DNA of 64,000 nucleotides from Rhizobium sp. ZPR4 (GTDB lineage: Bacteria > Pseudomonadota > Alphaproteobacteria > Rhizobiales > Rhizobiaceae), in NCBI RefSeq assembly GCF_040215725.1, contig NZ_CP157967.1:310001-374000 (forward strand), in the 5' to 3' direction. The translations under genes and the position numbers were made by a program. Shown here piece after piece: positions 37,849 through 47,264 of this stretch; position 1 is the stretch's first letter, and the number at the start of each line of letters is the position of its first letter. The notes under the pieces are model-generated. The model ran no database searches. It had not been told where the DNA came from and saw only the letters and a program-made list of their open reading frames with translations.

Positions 37849-38090
37849 GGTATTACCTTAGATCTCGGAGGAGAACCCGCGCCAGCCGCAGGTCAATAGG
37901 AGGGTGATTGACGCGGATTGAGGTACGGTGCAAGTGAATTTCTTTCAAGGGTCGTTCAAAAAAATAGGATTTTATGTCTCGCAAGTGCATCACAGCCGTG
38001 CAAGTCACCGCCATATTTGCACAAGCGTTCAAGACGTCTCGCTATTCACGCCGATAGTTTGCTTCCACTGATATCAAGCGGAGCATATCG

Positions 38091-38705
38091 ATGAACGGTC
38101 CGAATGCCCTTTACTATTCCATACTGACGCTGCTGCTGGCTTCGCTGGTCATCATGGGAAGCCCAGGTCCATCCACGATCAGTGCGACGGCAATGGGCGC
38201 GGCTTATGGCTTCCGGCGATCGCTTGCCTATGTCTCCGGCCTCATCGCAGGCACCGTGGCGGTCCTGCTGGCGGTGGCGGCTGGCATCGTTGCAATCCTG
38301 CTGTCAGTGCCGCACGGCGCCTTGGTGCTGACCGTGGTCTCCGCCGTCTATATCCTCTATCTCGCCTTCAAGATCGCCACGGCGCCGCCGCTATCTCGTC
38401 GTGACGATCAGCTTGCGGCTCCGGCTTTCTCCGGCGGTTTCCTGCTCGCCGTCGCCAATCCCAAGGCCTATCTGGCGATTGCAGCCGTCTTTGCCGGCGT
38501 CAGCCTGTTTCAGGACCAGAGACTGCTCGACGCTACCGTAAAGGTCGTGCTGCTCACGGCGATGATCGTCGCCATCCATATGGTCTGGCTTCTCGTTGGT
38601 GCTTCCCTATCCCGTTTCCTTCAAGATCCGAAGATCTCGCGGATCGTCAACATCTCGCTGGCGATCCTCCTGATCGTGGCAACCGTCGTCGCCGTATTGG
38701 AGTGA
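38091..38705 (+). CDS. LysE/RhtB family amino acid exporter
   Basis: A 204-residue membrane protein with six hydrophobic segments. The N-terminal GSPGPSTISATAMGAAYG near residues 24-41 is the LysE-family signature (PGP). The middle NPKAYLAIAAVFAG near 125 is also typical. It likely exports an amino acid or related metabolite. It is inserted head-on between gshA and rsmE, ending five bases before the rsmE stop. Confidence 0.87.
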   Translation: MNGPNALYYSILTLLLASLVIMGSPGPSTISATAMGAAYGFRRSLAYVSGLIAGTVAVLLAVAAGIVAILLSVPHGALVLTVVSAVYILYLAFKIATAPPLSRRDDQLAAPAFSGGFLLAVANPKAYLAIAAVFAGVSLFQDQRLLDATVKVVLLTAMIVAIHMVWLLVGASLSRFLQDPKISRIVNISLAILLIVATVVAVLE

Positions 38706-38709
38706 AGGC

Positions 38710-39447
38710 TCAGTTCCAGTCGCCGATCGCGGCCTGGATCACCGCCATGGCGGCCACAGCCGCCGTGTCGGCACGCAGGATGCGTGGGCCGAGCGGAATG
38801 GCGGTGACGAAATCGAGGCTGCGCAGCAGCGCGCGCTCCTCCTCGGAAAAGCCGCCCTCGGGGCCGACGAGCAGCGCCAGATGTTTCTCCTTCACCTGTG
38901 TCAGCAGCGGCAGCGGATTCTGGCCGGCATCGCCCTCGTCGCAATAGATGATGCGCCGCTCGCGCGGCCAGCGGGCGAGCAGATCGGCGAGCTTCACGGG
39001 TTCGGCGACATCGGGAATGCCGAGAATGCCGCATTGCTCCGCCGCCTCGATGACATTGGCCTTGACCTTGTCGAGGTTGGTGATCTTGCCCTGCACATGC
39101 TGGGTCATGACCGGCTGCAATAGACCTGCGCCCATTTCGACGGCCTTCTGCACGAGGTAGTCGAGGCGCCCAACCTTTAAGGGCGCGAAGAGATAATGCA
39201 GATCGGACGGGGCAGGCTGGGGCCGCGTTTCCTCGATCGGTGTCAGCAGAATGCGCTTGCGGGAGGGGAAGGAGACGCCGACTTTCCACTCGCCGTCACG
39301 GCCGTTGAAGACAAGAAGCTCGGCACCATCCTCCATGCGCAGCACGTTGGCGAGATAGTTGAACTGATCCTGGTCGACCTCGATGGCGATACCGGCCTTG
39401 ATGTCTGACGTCACGTACAGCCGTTGCATGCGGAAATTGGCGCGCAT
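38710..39447 (-). CDS. rsmE: 16S rRNA (uracil-1498-N3)-methyltransferase RsmE
   Basis: A 245-residue SPOUT-class methyltransferase that modifies U1498 of 16S rRNA. The N-terminal PUA-like domain runs to about residue 75 ([12 protein letters not shown]). The catalytic domain has [21 protein letters not shown], the trefoil-knot SAM site [15 protein letters not shown] near 195, and [16 protein letters not shown] near 222. The ATG at 39447 follows GGGGG; a second Met six codons in is also possible. Confidence 0.93.
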   Translation of the reverse strand: MRANFRMQRLYVTSDIKAGIAIEVDQDQFNYLANVLRMEDGAELLVFNGRDGEWKVGVSFPSRKRILLTPIEETRPQPAPSDLHYLFAPLKVGRLDYLVQKAVEMGAGLLQPVMTQHVQGKITNLDKVKANVIEAAEQCGILGIPDVAEPVKLADLLARWPRERRIIYCDEGDAGQNPLPLLTQVKEKHLALLVGPEGGFSEEERALLRSLDFVTAIPLGPRILRADTAAVAAMAVIQAAIGDWN

Positions 39448-39518
39448 GGATTACCCCCGGAATTATTTGGAACAATAAGATGGAGCGGCTCGAAGATCCG
39501 GCGAGAAGCCGAACCGCC

Positions 39519-41054
39519 CTAAATGAAGAGCGCGACCATAACCCAATATACGACGGCGGCAAGCAGGGCAGCGACCGGCACGGTGATCGCCCATGCGGCG
39601 ATGATGGTCATGAAATGCGAGCGGCGCACGAGTCGGCGACGATGAACCTCGTCGGGATTGCGCTCATCCGTGGCCTCCGGCTCGTGCCAGGGAATACCGG
39701 CCGCTTCAGCCCGCTTGCGCATATAGGCGAAACGCCGCCTGGAGCGGCTGGTTGACCACTCGCGGAAGAAGCCGACCCCGAAAACCGCGCCGACGGCGAT
39801 ATGGGTCGAGCTCACCGGAAAGCCGAACCAGGCGGCGACGATGACGGTGAGTGCAGCAGAGACCGCCACGCAATAGGCTCGCATCGGATTGAGCTTGGTG
39901 ATCTGTTCGCCAAGCAGGCGGATCAGGCGCGGTCCGTAGAGCAGAACGCCGACGGAAATCCCGCAGCCGCCGATCATGACGACCCAGAACGGGGCTTTCT
40001 GAGTGGTCGTCTCGGCCAGCACGTTAAGCGAGCCGCCAAGTCCGATATCGCGCACGATCGCGGCCAGCGGCCCGATGGCGTTGGCGACGTCGTTAGCGCC
40101 ATGTGCGAAGGACATCAGGGCTGCGGAACAGATCAGCGGCAATCGGAAAAGTTTGCGTAACGAGCTGTTCTTGTTTTCCAGCCCGACCGATTGCGCCGCT
40201 ACCAGCGGCCGCGCGCCGAGCCAGGCGATGATGCCGACTCCCATGCCGATCGCAAGATTGAGGATATTGGGTATCACGCCTTTGGGTTCGAGCTGAACCA
40301 CGAGATAACCTGAGAAAGCACCGGCCATGAGCCCGATCAGGATGGGAATCCAGTATTTGGCGGCGGCGATCTTGTCATCGCGATAAATGATGCATGTCTC
40401 GATGAAGTAGAGGATGCCGGCGGCGATTGTGCCGCCGAGAAACGGCGTTATTACCCAGCCTGCGGAGATGGCCGCCAGTACATTCCAGTTCACGAGTTCC
40501 GGGCCGACGGCGGCTGCACCTGCGCCAACGACGGCTCCAACGATCGTATGCGTCGTCGAAACGGGAGCCTTCCGCCAGGTGGCGAAATTGATCCAGAGCG
40601 CTGCGGCAAGCAGGGCCGCCATCATCAGCCAGGCAAGCTTGCCGATGCTGATGATGCGGTTGGTATCGACGATATGCGTCGAAATCGTGTTGATGACTGG
40701 GCCGCCGGCGATCGTCGCGCCGAGGATCTCGAAGATGGCAGCCATGACGAGGGCCTGCGTCATGGTGATCGCACGTGCGCCGACGGCGGCACCGACATTG
40801 TTGGCGACGTCCTTGGCGCCGATGTTCATGGCCATATAACCGGCAAGTGCGACGGCGGCGAAGATCAGCGTTGCGCTTGGCTGGTCCAGCACGTAGATGC
40901 CGGCGAAGACCATGGCGAGACCGAGGAAGATCAGCCCGATGCCCGGCGCCACCAGACGCCTCGTGACATGATGGGTCGCGTCCTCGACATAGGTGAATTT
41001 GTCGAGGTCCTTGTCGAGCGTCCTTTTTACAGGTGTGGCCGGTCGGTCGGGCAT
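39519..41054 (-). CDS. pit: PiT-family inorganic phosphate transporter
   Basis: A 511-residue low-affinity phosphate permease with ten or more membrane segments. The duplicated PiT signature is present: NIGAKDVANNVGAAVGA near residue 80 and SFAHGANDVANAIGPLA near 335, with TTHTIVGAVVGAG and SSTHIAVGAVFGVG as the second repeated motif. I used the ATG at 41054 (MPDRPATP); an upstream in-frame start adds 22 unlikely residues. The DUF47 accessory gene that usually precedes pit in rhizobia is not present here. Confidence 0.92.
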   Translation of the reverse strand: MPDRPATPVKRTLDKDLDKFTYVEDATHHVTRRLVAPGIGLIFLGLAMVFAGIYVLDQPSATLIFAAVALAGYMAMNIGAKDVANNVGAAVGARAITMTQALVMAAIFEILGATIAGGPVINTISTHIVDTNRIISIGKLAWLMMAALLAAALWINFATWRKAPVSTTHTIVGAVVGAGAAAVGPELVNWNVLAAISAGWVITPFLGGTIAAGILYFIETCIIYRDDKIAAAKYWIPILIGLMAGAFSGYLVVQLEPKGVIPNILNLAIGMGVGIIAWLGARPLVAAQSVGLENKNSSLRKLFRLPLICSAALMSFAHGANDVANAIGPLAAIVRDIGLGGSLNVLAETTTQKAPFWVVMIGGCGISVGVLLYGPRLIRLLGEQITKLNPMRAYCVAVSAALTVIVAAWFGFPVSSTHIAVGAVFGVGFFREWSTSRSRRRFAYMRKRAEAAGIPWHEPEATDERNPDEVHRRRLVRRSHFMTIIAAWAITVPVAALLAAVVYWVMVALFI

Positions 41055-41150
41055 GCAATTCTCTGGATCAAAACTCTCGTATTGCGCTGCCCGATAAGGC
41101 ACGCAATATCCACCACGCATACTGGCACAGTTTTTTGTGAGTAATGTGGC

Positions 41151-41660
41151 TTACTTTGCCTGCGAAACCGCCGGAACGGCCGTCATCCGTCGCGCGAAGG
41201 CGAGAATGAGATCGTGCAGCTCCGGTTCGCGAACGCGTTCGGCGGCTTCCTCGCAGGAGACCCACTCCATGGAGCGCTCGCCCTTTTCCTTGAAGTTCTT
41301 GACGAGTTCGCTGACTTCGAGGGCGTAGACCTGCACCCGGCATGGCACCTGAATGCCGTCCTTCAGCACCTTGTCGTAGCCGAACGAGCCGAGCGGCTCG
41401 GTTTCCACCACGCCGCGCACGCCCGCTTCTTCATACGCTTCGCGGGCAGCGACTTCATGGGAGAGCTTGCCGGGCATCGGCCATCCCTTTGGAATGACCC
41501 AGCGGCCGGTGTCGCGGCTGGTCAGCAACAACATCTCAAGATGACCGGTCTTCTTTTTAACCCGATAACAAAGCGCAGCATATTGTTGTCGCGGCGGACG
41601 CCGAAACATGAGTTGCACATCATTTGCTATGCGGCTGAGAAAGGCCAATTGTCGGTTCAC
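41151..41660 (-). CDS. NUDIX hydrolase
   Basis: A ~169-residue NUDIX protein. The NUDIX box reads GKLSHEVAAREAYEEAGV near residues 65-82, with Glu pairs for metal binding. RQQYAALCYRVKKKTG and RWVIPKGWPMPG are the flanking motifs of the diphosphoinositol-polyphosphate/diadenosine-type branch. The start is uncertain: a GTG at 41660 or ATG at 41609. Confidence 0.82.
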   Translation of the reverse strand: MNRQLAFLSRIANDVQLMFRRPPRQQYAALCYRVKKKTGHLEMLLLTSRDTGRWVIPKGWPMPGKLSHEVAAREAYEEAGVRGVVETEPLGSFGYDKVLKDGIQVPCRVQVYALEVSELVKNFKEKGERSMEWVSCEEAAERVREPELHDLILAFARRMTAVPAVSQAK

Positions 41661-41721
41661 CTTTGAGAGTTGGAGTGAAGGCTGGAATCTATATTATCAT
41701 GGTGTGGAAAAAATTTGCGCG

Positions 41722-41739
41722 CCATATAAGGCTATATGG
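41722..41739. promoter_or_regulatory. Palindrome CCATATA-AGGC-TATATGG upstream of NUDIX/LysR genes
   Basis: A perfect seven-base inverted repeat with a four-base centre lies in the AT-rich 251-base gap between the NUDIX gene and the LysR gene. Its symmetric, non-T-flanked form fits a protein-binding site rather than a terminator. The binding protein is unknown. Confidence 0.35.
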
Positions 41740-41911
41740 TATTTCCCCACAAAATTATTGAGTGTTGCGTAGATAAAAATGCAAAGATTTGCCTTCTGAT
41801 ATTCGCCAGCGATTGTGTTGAAAACGACATTCAACAGCATTTTCGTGCCGCAGATGGCGCAATTGCTTGGATGTGGCCGCTATCGTTTTGGAAAGAAAGA
41901 AAAAACTTATT

Positions 41912-42820
41912 ATGTCCGGACGCATCCCGCCTCGACGCCTGCCGCCCTTGAACGCGCTGCGTGCCTTCGACGCGGTTGCGCGCTGCGGCAGCATCCTGAA
42001 GGCAGCCGATGAGCTTGGCGTCGTGCGCGGGGCAGTCAGGCAGCAGCTTAATCTGCTGGAGGCTCATTTTGGCGTACCTCTGTTCGATCGGCAGAACGGC
42101 AGGCTGGTGCTGACGGTGAAGGGCAGGGCATTTGCCGATTCGGTCGGCGTTGCCTTCGGCATCCTGACGCGGGCCTCCGTCGAACTTTCCGTTGGCGGCC
42201 GGCGGTCGATCCGGCTCGGTGTTCCCTCGGCCTTTGCCGTCTGGTGGCTGATGCCGCGTGTCGCCGCACTGCAGGCGGCCCTTCAGGATATCGATATCGA
42301 CATCGTGCCGATGGCGACGGTGGAGCCGCTTGCCAAGCGTGCCGATCTGGAAGCGGTCATCATGGGCGGTGAATATAGGCCGATGCGCGATATCACGGCT
42401 ATCCGCTTCATGGAGGATGAGTTCGGGCCGGTTGCCACCTCCGATGTTGTCGATCGTCTCGGGCTTGCCAATGGCGTTTCCACGCTTGCCGGAGCCGTTG
42501 CCCTTGCGAGCCGCTCCGCTCCCAGCCTGTGGGAGGATTGGTTTGCCGAAAGTGGCTATGCGCCCGTCGGCTTTGCCGGCAATCGCGAATTCGAGGACCT
42601 GCTGCTTGCGATCGGTGCCGCCCGCTCTGGCCTCGGGGTCGCCATCGCGCCACGCACCGCCATCGGCGAGGATATCGATCGCGGTACTCTGGTCGCCCCC
42701 TTCGGCTTCATCCGCAGGCCGGCAGGCTACAGCCTCAGCATTCGCAGCAGCGATGTGAAGGACCCGGCGCTTGTCCGTCTGGCGGATTGGCTGAGTGGAG
42801 CCGGCGCCGAGCAGGCTTAG
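41912..42820 (+). CDS. LysR family regulator, GcvA-like
   Basis: A 302-residue LysR protein. RLPPLNALRAFDAVARCGS opens the helix-turn-helix and QQLNLLEAHFGVPLFDRQNG closes it; this wording is typical of the GcvA subgroup. The ATG at 41912 gives the family N-terminus. It precedes the SAH hydrolase-like gene on the same strand by 126 bases and could control it, though LysR targets are more often divergent. Confidence 0.87.
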   Translation: MSGRIPPRRLPPLNALRAFDAVARCGSILKAADELGVVRGAVRQQLNLLEAHFGVPLFDRQNGRLVLTVKGRAFADSVGVAFGILTRASVELSVGGRRSIRLGVPSAFAVWWLMPRVAALQAALQDIDIDIVPMATVEPLAKRADLEAVIMGGEYRPMRDITAIRFMEDEFGPVATSDVVDRLGLANGVSTLAGAVALASRSAPSLWEDWFAESGYAPVGFAGNREFEDLLLAIGAARSGLGVAIAPRTAIGEDIDRGTLVAPFGFIRRPAGYSLSIRSSDVKDPALVRLADWLSGAGAEQA

Positions 42821-42946
42821 CGAAGTGCCCGCTCGATAGGATGCACATGGCAGATTTTCTGCCATGCAACGCATTGCAATGTCCATCGACACGCCCTTTG
42901 CCATCATGCCAGATCCTTGCATCGAACAAGCAGCCAGGAGTGCATT

Positions 42947-43993
42947 ATGGACCAGTCTTCCTCTCTTTCCCGTATCGACTGGGTGGCGCGCAGCTGCCGG
43001 CTCCTGGCTGCAACGGCCGCGGAATTCCGCGACACGAGGCCCTTTGCTGGTCTCATCATCGGCACGGGCATTCATCTCGAGCCGAAAACGATCGCGCTGC
43101 TGATGACGCTACGGGCCGGCGGCGCCGATCTCGTCTGCACCGGCAATCTCAACAGCACCCAGCCTGAGACGGTGGACTATCTGCGCGGTCAAGGGATCAA
43201 GGTCTTTGCGACACAGACGCGGAATGCCGAGGAGCATGGCACGAGCCTCGATGCGATCCTGGCGGAAAAGCCGGACCTGCTGCTTGACAATGGCGGCGAT
43301 CTCTTTGCCCGCGCGGCCGACAAGCCCTATGCCAACCTGCTCGGCGGCACCGAGGAAACCACGTCTGGCCGAACCCGTCTCATGCCGATGCGCGACAAGC
43401 TCAACATGCCGATCCTCGTCATCAACGACAGTCCGATCAAGCAATTCGCCGAAAACCGGCATGCCGTCGGGCAGAGCATGTTCGAGAGCTATCTGCGCTT
43501 CACCAACCGCTCCACCAACGGCAAGCGCGTCACCGTCTTCGGTTACGGCGCTTGCGGTAAGGGTACGGCGGCGTGTTTCCGCAACGCCTTTTCGGCCGTC
43601 AGCGTTGTCGACATCAATCCGGTCACCACGCTTGAAGCGCATCTCGACGGCTTTTCAACGCCGTTGCGTGACGCAGCGATCCGTTCCGCTGATGTCCTGG
43701 TCACCGTGACAGGCTATCCAGGCATCATCACCATTGCCGATCTGCCTTTGATCAAGGACGGCGCGATCCTGATGAATGGCGGCCATTTTCCACATGAAAT
43801 CGATGTCGAGGGCTTCCGCAGCAGCCCCGATGTTATCGGCGTCGACCGTTATGAGGCAGAGCAGATCGAGACTCTCCGCATGCGCGATGGCCGCGTCTTT
43901 CACATTCTGGGCGGTGGGCACATGGCCAATCTGGCCGGTCCGCGTCCGCTGGGAAATACCGTCGAATCCATGGATCTCGGCTTTGCCTTGTAG
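42947..43993 (+). CDS. S-adenosylhomocysteinase-like NAD-binding protein, apparently cut short by an in-frame TAG
   Basis: A 348-residue protein built like S-adenosyl-L-homocysteine hydrolase but shorter than the usual 430-470. Recognisable pieces are LLLDNGGDL, GGTEETTSG, VINDSPIKQF (the Asn-Asp and Lys of the active site), the NAD motif GYGACGKG near residue 202, VTVTGYPGIIT and NGGHFPHEID. The canonical C-terminal NAD-contacting tail is replaced by GGGHMANLAGPRPLGNT. The stop TAG at 43991-43993 appears to interrupt a reading frame that continues (next entry). CCAGGAG sets the ATG at 42947. Activity on SAH is uncertain; this is not the housekeeping ahcY. Confidence 0.78.
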   Translation: MDQSSSLSRIDWVARSCRLLAATAAEFRDTRPFAGLIIGTGIHLEPKTIALLMTLRAGGADLVCTGNLNSTQPETVDYLRGQGIKVFATQTRNAEEHGTSLDAILAEKPDLLLDNGGDLFARAADKPYANLLGGTEETTSGRTRLMPMRDKLNMPILVINDSPIKQFAENRHAVGQSMFESYLRFTNRSTNGKRVTVFGYGACGKGTAACFRNAFSAVSVVDINPVTTLEAHLDGFSTPLRDAAIRSADVLVTVTGYPGIITIADLPLIKDGAILMNGGHFPHEIDVEGFRSSPDVIGVDRYEAEQIETLRMRDGRVFHILGGGHMANLAGPRPLGNTVESMDLGFAL

Positions 43994-44110
43994 GCGCGAT
44001 GCCTGGAACGGGTCGCCAAGGGTGGCCTTGGGAAGGAAGCCTGCGTCATTCCCGTTCCCTCTGATATCGACGCTTTGGTCGCCTCCGCCTATCTCGACCT
44101 GGCGCGCTAG
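43994..44110 (+). pseudogene. In-frame C-terminal continuation of the SAH hydrolase-like gene beyond a TAG codon
   Basis: After the TAG at 43991-43993 the same frame stays open for 38 more codons to a second TAG at 44108-44110. The reading, beginning ARCLERVAKGGLGKEACVIP and ending ASAYLDLAR, looks like a real protein tail, with GC-rich third positions. A single C-to-T change (CAG to TAG) would explain it. It has no start codon or ribosome site of its own. Confidence 0.65.
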
Positions 44111-44208
44111 AGCAGTTCCAGGAAAAGTGCGTAGCGGTTTTCCGTCCGGAATTGCGTGAAAACAAAGAGATAGCGGTTCAGAGTTTCCGTGAGAAGCTGA
44201 ACCGCGCT
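44111..44208 (+). repeat. Repeat family B, copy 1: rhizobial intergenic palindromic element
   Basis: About 98 bases starting AGCAGTTCCAGGAAAAGTGC. It folds into two hairpins: TTCCAGGAAAA against TTTTCCGTCCGGAA, and AGCGGTTCAG (44172-44181) against CTGAACCGC (44197-44205). It shares about 60 bases at high identity with 49794-49878 and begins directly after a stop codon, as that copy does. Confidence 0.82.
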
Positions 44209-44213
44209 AAGCG

Positions 44214-44777
44214 TCAGGTTTCGGCCAACGCCTGCGGCAGCAACCGATCATAGAGCGCTGCCATCTCGGCGCCGAAGCAGCAGAACATGATCTCGTCAAA
44301 GGCGCCATCCTTGCTTTCGGTAAGGGTGGTACGAATCGCGATCCCTGCCGCCGGCTCGGCGGGAAAGCGGTAGATGCCTGTCGAAATGGCGGGAAAGGCG
44401 ATGGTCTTCAGGCCGTGCTGCCGGGCAAGGCCAAGGCTGTTGCGATAGCAGCCGGCAAGCAGCTCCTCCTCGCCATGGTCGCCGCCATTCCAAACCGGGC
44501 CGACCGTATGGATCACATGCTTTGCCAGCAGGCGATATCCGCCCGTCATCTTTGCCTGCCCGGTCTTGCAGCCGTTCAACAGCCTGCATTCCGCGACGAG
44601 GTCCGGCCCGGCGGCGCGATGGATCGCGCCATCCACGCCACCGCCGCCGAGCAGGCTGCTGTTGGCGGCGTTGACGATGGCATCGACCGAGAGCTTGGTG
44701 ATATCGCCGAGCGTCACGGTGAAGCGCGTCTTCGAGTTGGGGGCAAGATCGGAACGGATGGTTTCAGGCGCGGACAT
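44214..44777 (-). CDS. Macro-domain protein (O-acetyl-ADP-ribose deacetylase type)
   Basis: A 187-residue single macro domain. ADP-ribose-binding motifs are [17 protein letters not shown] near residue 30, [14 protein letters not shown] near 50 and [12 protein letters not shown] near 130, as in YmdB-like enzymes that remove acetyl or ADP-ribosyl groups. The ATG at 44777 follows GAGGAGA; the upstream in-frame Met overlaps the LysR gene. It starts 29 bases after the LysR stop on the same strand, so the two are probably co-transcribed. Confidence 0.9.
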   Translation of the reverse strand: MSAPETIRSDLAPNSKTRFTVTLGDITKLSVDAIVNAANSSLLGGGGVDGAIHRAAGPDLVAECRLLNGCKTGQAKMTGGYRLLAKHVIHTVGPVWNGGDHGEEELLAGCYRNSLGLARQHGLKTIAFPAISTGIYRFPAEPAAGIAIRTTLTESKDGAFDEIMFCCFGAEMAALYDRLLPQALAET

Positions 44778-44806
44778 GATAGTCTCCTCGGGCCTCGAAA
44801 GAGCGC

Positions 44807-45703
44807 TCATCGCTCCCAATAGGGAACGGGGCCGTAAAGTTCCGCCAGAAAGTCGATGAAGACGCGAACTTTCGCCGGCAGGAACTGCCGGCTGGGGTAA
44901 ACGGCCGACAGAGTGACATTGTGCGAGCCTTCATAGGCTGGCAGCACCTGCACGAGACGGCCGTCGCGCAATTCCCCACCGATATCCCAGGTGGAGCGCA
45001 GCGCAATGCCGAGACCGGCGATGACGGCTTCGCGCACGACCTCGCTGGAATTGGTAATGAGCCTGCCCTCGGGCCGGAAGATCAGGCTGCCTTTCGGTCC
45101 TTCCAACCGCCACGGATCGAGATTGTGCGCCGGCAGGCAGATATGCCGGCGTAGATCGTCGATATCCTGCGGCAGGCCATGGGTGTCGATATAGGCAGGC
45201 GAGGCGCAGAGCACGCGGCGCACCGGCGCGAGCCTGCGCGCGACAAGGCTTGAATCGGTCAGTTCGGCAATGCGGATGGCAAGATCGAAGCCGCCGCCGA
45301 CGATATCGACGAATTCGTCGCTGAGCACGAGATTGAGCGCGAGTTCTGGATGGGCCTGCATGAAGGAGTTCAGATGCGGCGCGATATGCAGCCGGCCGAA
45401 GGAGGTCGGCGCGGAAATCTTCAGCGTGCCGTGCATCTGCGAGGAGCGCCCGGCAATGTAGGCTTCCGCTTCTTCCAGCCCGGCGAGGATGGCAAGCACG
45501 CGGTCATAAAACCCTTGTCCTGCCTCCGTCAGCGAAATCTGTCGCGTGGTACGCTGCAGGAGCCGAGTGCCGAGCCGGTCTTCCAGGCGCTTGATGCGCT
45601 TGGAAATGACGGCGGGCGAGAAACCGAGCGCGCGGCCGGTCAGGGACATGCTGCCGGTCGCGACGACGCTGGCGAAGATTTCGAGATCTCCTAAATTGGT
45701 CAT
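44807..45703 (-). CDS. LysR family transcriptional regulator (divergent from glcDEF)
   Basis: A 298-residue LysR protein of the group with [18 protein letters not shown] and [24 protein letters not shown], often called DsdC/AaeR-like. It is divergent from glcD across about 120 bases and upstream of the macro-domain gene. GlcDEF is usually under a GntR-type GlcC regulator in other bacteria, which is not present here, so this LysR is the positional candidate. Confidence 0.88.
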   Translation of the reverse strand: MTNLGDLEIFASVVATGSMSLTGRALGFSPAVISKRIKRLEDRLGTRLLQRTTRQISLTEAGQGFYDRVLAILAGLEEAEAYIAGRSSQMHGTLKISAPTSFGRLHIAPHLNSFMQAHPELALNLVLSDEFVDIVGGGFDLAIRIAELTDSSLVARRLAPVRRVLCASPAYIDTHGLPQDIDDLRRHICLPAHNLDPWRLEGPKGSLIFRPEGRLITNSSEVVREAVIAGLGIALRSTWDIGGELRDGRLVQVLPAYEGSHNVTLSAVYPSRQFLPAKVRVFIDFLAELYGPVPYWER

Positions 45704-45824
45704 GCAGAATTATTTCCTGTTTTGGAATAAGTGCTTATCATTTGCTCCAAACTTGGGAAAGCGCTAAGCCTGTAATGGGTTAAAAGGAGGCTGTATCCGC
45801 GAGGGGATGCAGGGGGAGGACGGC

Positions 45825-47264
45825 ATGGCCGAGGCCATTTCATTTCTGGAGCCGCGTGCGGATGTTCTGGCCCGCCGCAGCGCGATCGTTGCCGATCTGA
45901 CCGACCTTTTGCCGCCGGAATGTCTGATCCACGAGCAGCGTGAGCTCGTGCCCTTCGAAACCGATGCCTTCGTATCCTATCGCCGCCTGCCGCTCGCCGT
46001 CGCCCTGCCGCGCTCGACGGCGGAAGTTGCGGCCGTGATGAAATACTGCCATCGCTACGGCATTCCCGTCGTTCCGCGCGGCGCCGGCACATCGCTGTCC
46101 GGCGGTGCCATCCCGCAGGAGGATGCCGTCGTTCTCGGCCTCTCCAAGATGAACCGGATCCTCGATATCGATTATGCCAACCGCACCGCGACCGTTCAGG
46201 CAGGGGTGACGAACCTGCATGTTTCCGAAAGCGTTTCGGCCGACGGCTTCTTCTATGCGCCGGACCCGAGCTCGCAGCTTGCCTGCACCATCGGCGGCAA
46301 TATCGGCATGAATTCCGGCGGCGCGCACTGTCTGAAATACGGCGTCACGACCAACAATCTGCTCGGCGTCAAGCTTGTCCTGACCGACGGCACCGTCATC
46401 GATCTGGGCGGTAAGGCGCTGGATGCGGCAGGCTATGATCTTCTCGGCCTCGTCTGCGGCTCGGAAGGCCAGCTCGGCATCGTCACCGAGGCGACGGTGC
46501 GGTTGCTTGCCAAGCCGGAGGGCGCCCGGCCGGTGCTCTTCGGTTTCGACAGTTCGGAGGAAGCGGGCGCCTGCGTCGCCGATGTCATTGCCGCCGGCAT
46601 CGTACCCGTCGCCATCGAATTCATGGACAAGCCGGCGATCGAGATCTGCGAGGCCTTCGCCAAGGCCGGCTATCCGCTTGATGTCGAGGCTTTGCTGATC
46701 GTCGAGGTCGAGGGCTCGGAAGCGGAAATGGATGATATGCTAGCAAGCATCGTCGCAATCGCCCGCAATCACAAGGTCAAGACCGTGCGCGAATGCCAGT
46801 CGGCAACCGAGGCAGCCCTGATCTGGAAAGGCCGGAAATCCGCTTTCGGCGCCACCGGCCGCATCGCCGATTACATCTGCATGGACGGCACCGTACCGCT
46901 CAGCCAGCTCTCCTATGTGCTGAAGAAGACCGCTGAGATCATCGATAGCTATGGTCTGCGCGTCGCAAACGTCTTCCACGCCGGCGATGGCAATATGCAC
47001 CCGCTGATCCTCTTCAACGCCAACGACCCTGAGGATGCCGCCAACGCAGAAGCGGCCGGCAATGATATCCTGCGGCTCTGCGTCGACGCTGGCGGCTGTC
47101 TCACCGGCGAGCACGGCGTCGGCATCGAGAAACGCGACCTGATGCGCCATCAATATGCCGATGTCGATCTCGCCCAGATGATGTCGGTTCGATCAGCCTT
47201 CGATCCCGGCTGGATACTCAACCCCTCCAAGGTCTTCCCGCTCGATGGACGCAACGCCGCATGA
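45825..47264 (+). CDS. glcD: Glycolate oxidase subunit GlcD (FAD-linked)
   Basis: A 479-residue FAD-binding PCMH-type oxidase. The FAD site is PVVPRGAGTSLSGGAIP near residue 85 and CTIGGNIGMNSGGAHCLKYG near 150; the C-terminal domain has NVFHAGDGNMHPL near 385 and GCLTGEHGVGIEKRDLM near 425. With GlcE and GlcF it oxidises glycolate to glyoxylate at the inner membrane, passing electrons to quinone. The ATG at 45825 has GGGGGAGGA upstream. It is the first gene of glcDEF; the stop overlaps glcE by four bases (ATGA). Confidence 0.94.
   Translation: MAEAISFLEPRADVLARRSAIVADLTDLLPPECLIHEQRELVPFETDAFVSYRRLPLAVALPRSTAEVAAVMKYCHRYGIPVVPRGAGTSLSGGAIPQEDAVVLGLSKMNRILDIDYANRTATVQAGVTNLHVSESVSADGFFYAPDPSSQLACTIGGNIGMNSGGAHCLKYGVTTNNLLGVKLVLTDGTVIDLGGKALDAAGYDLLGLVCGSEGQLGIVTEATVRLLAKPEGARPVLFGFDSSEEAGACVADVIAAGIVPVAIEFMDKPAIEICEAFAKAGYPLDVEALLIVEVEGSEAEMDDMLASIVAIARNHKVKTVRECQSATEAALIWKGRKSAFGATGRIADYICMDGTVPLSQLSYVLKKTAEIIDSYGLRVANVFHAGDGNMHPLILFNANDPEDAANAEAAGNDILRLCVDAGGCLTGEHGVGIEKRDLMRHQYADVDLAQMMSVRSAFDPGWILNPSKVFPLDGRNAA

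Noticed and set aside
42947..43993. Calling the SAH hydrolase-like gene ahcY
   Set aside because: It is about 100 residues short, has a different C-terminal tail and lacks methionine-cycle neighbours, so it is unlikely to be the housekeeping enzyme.
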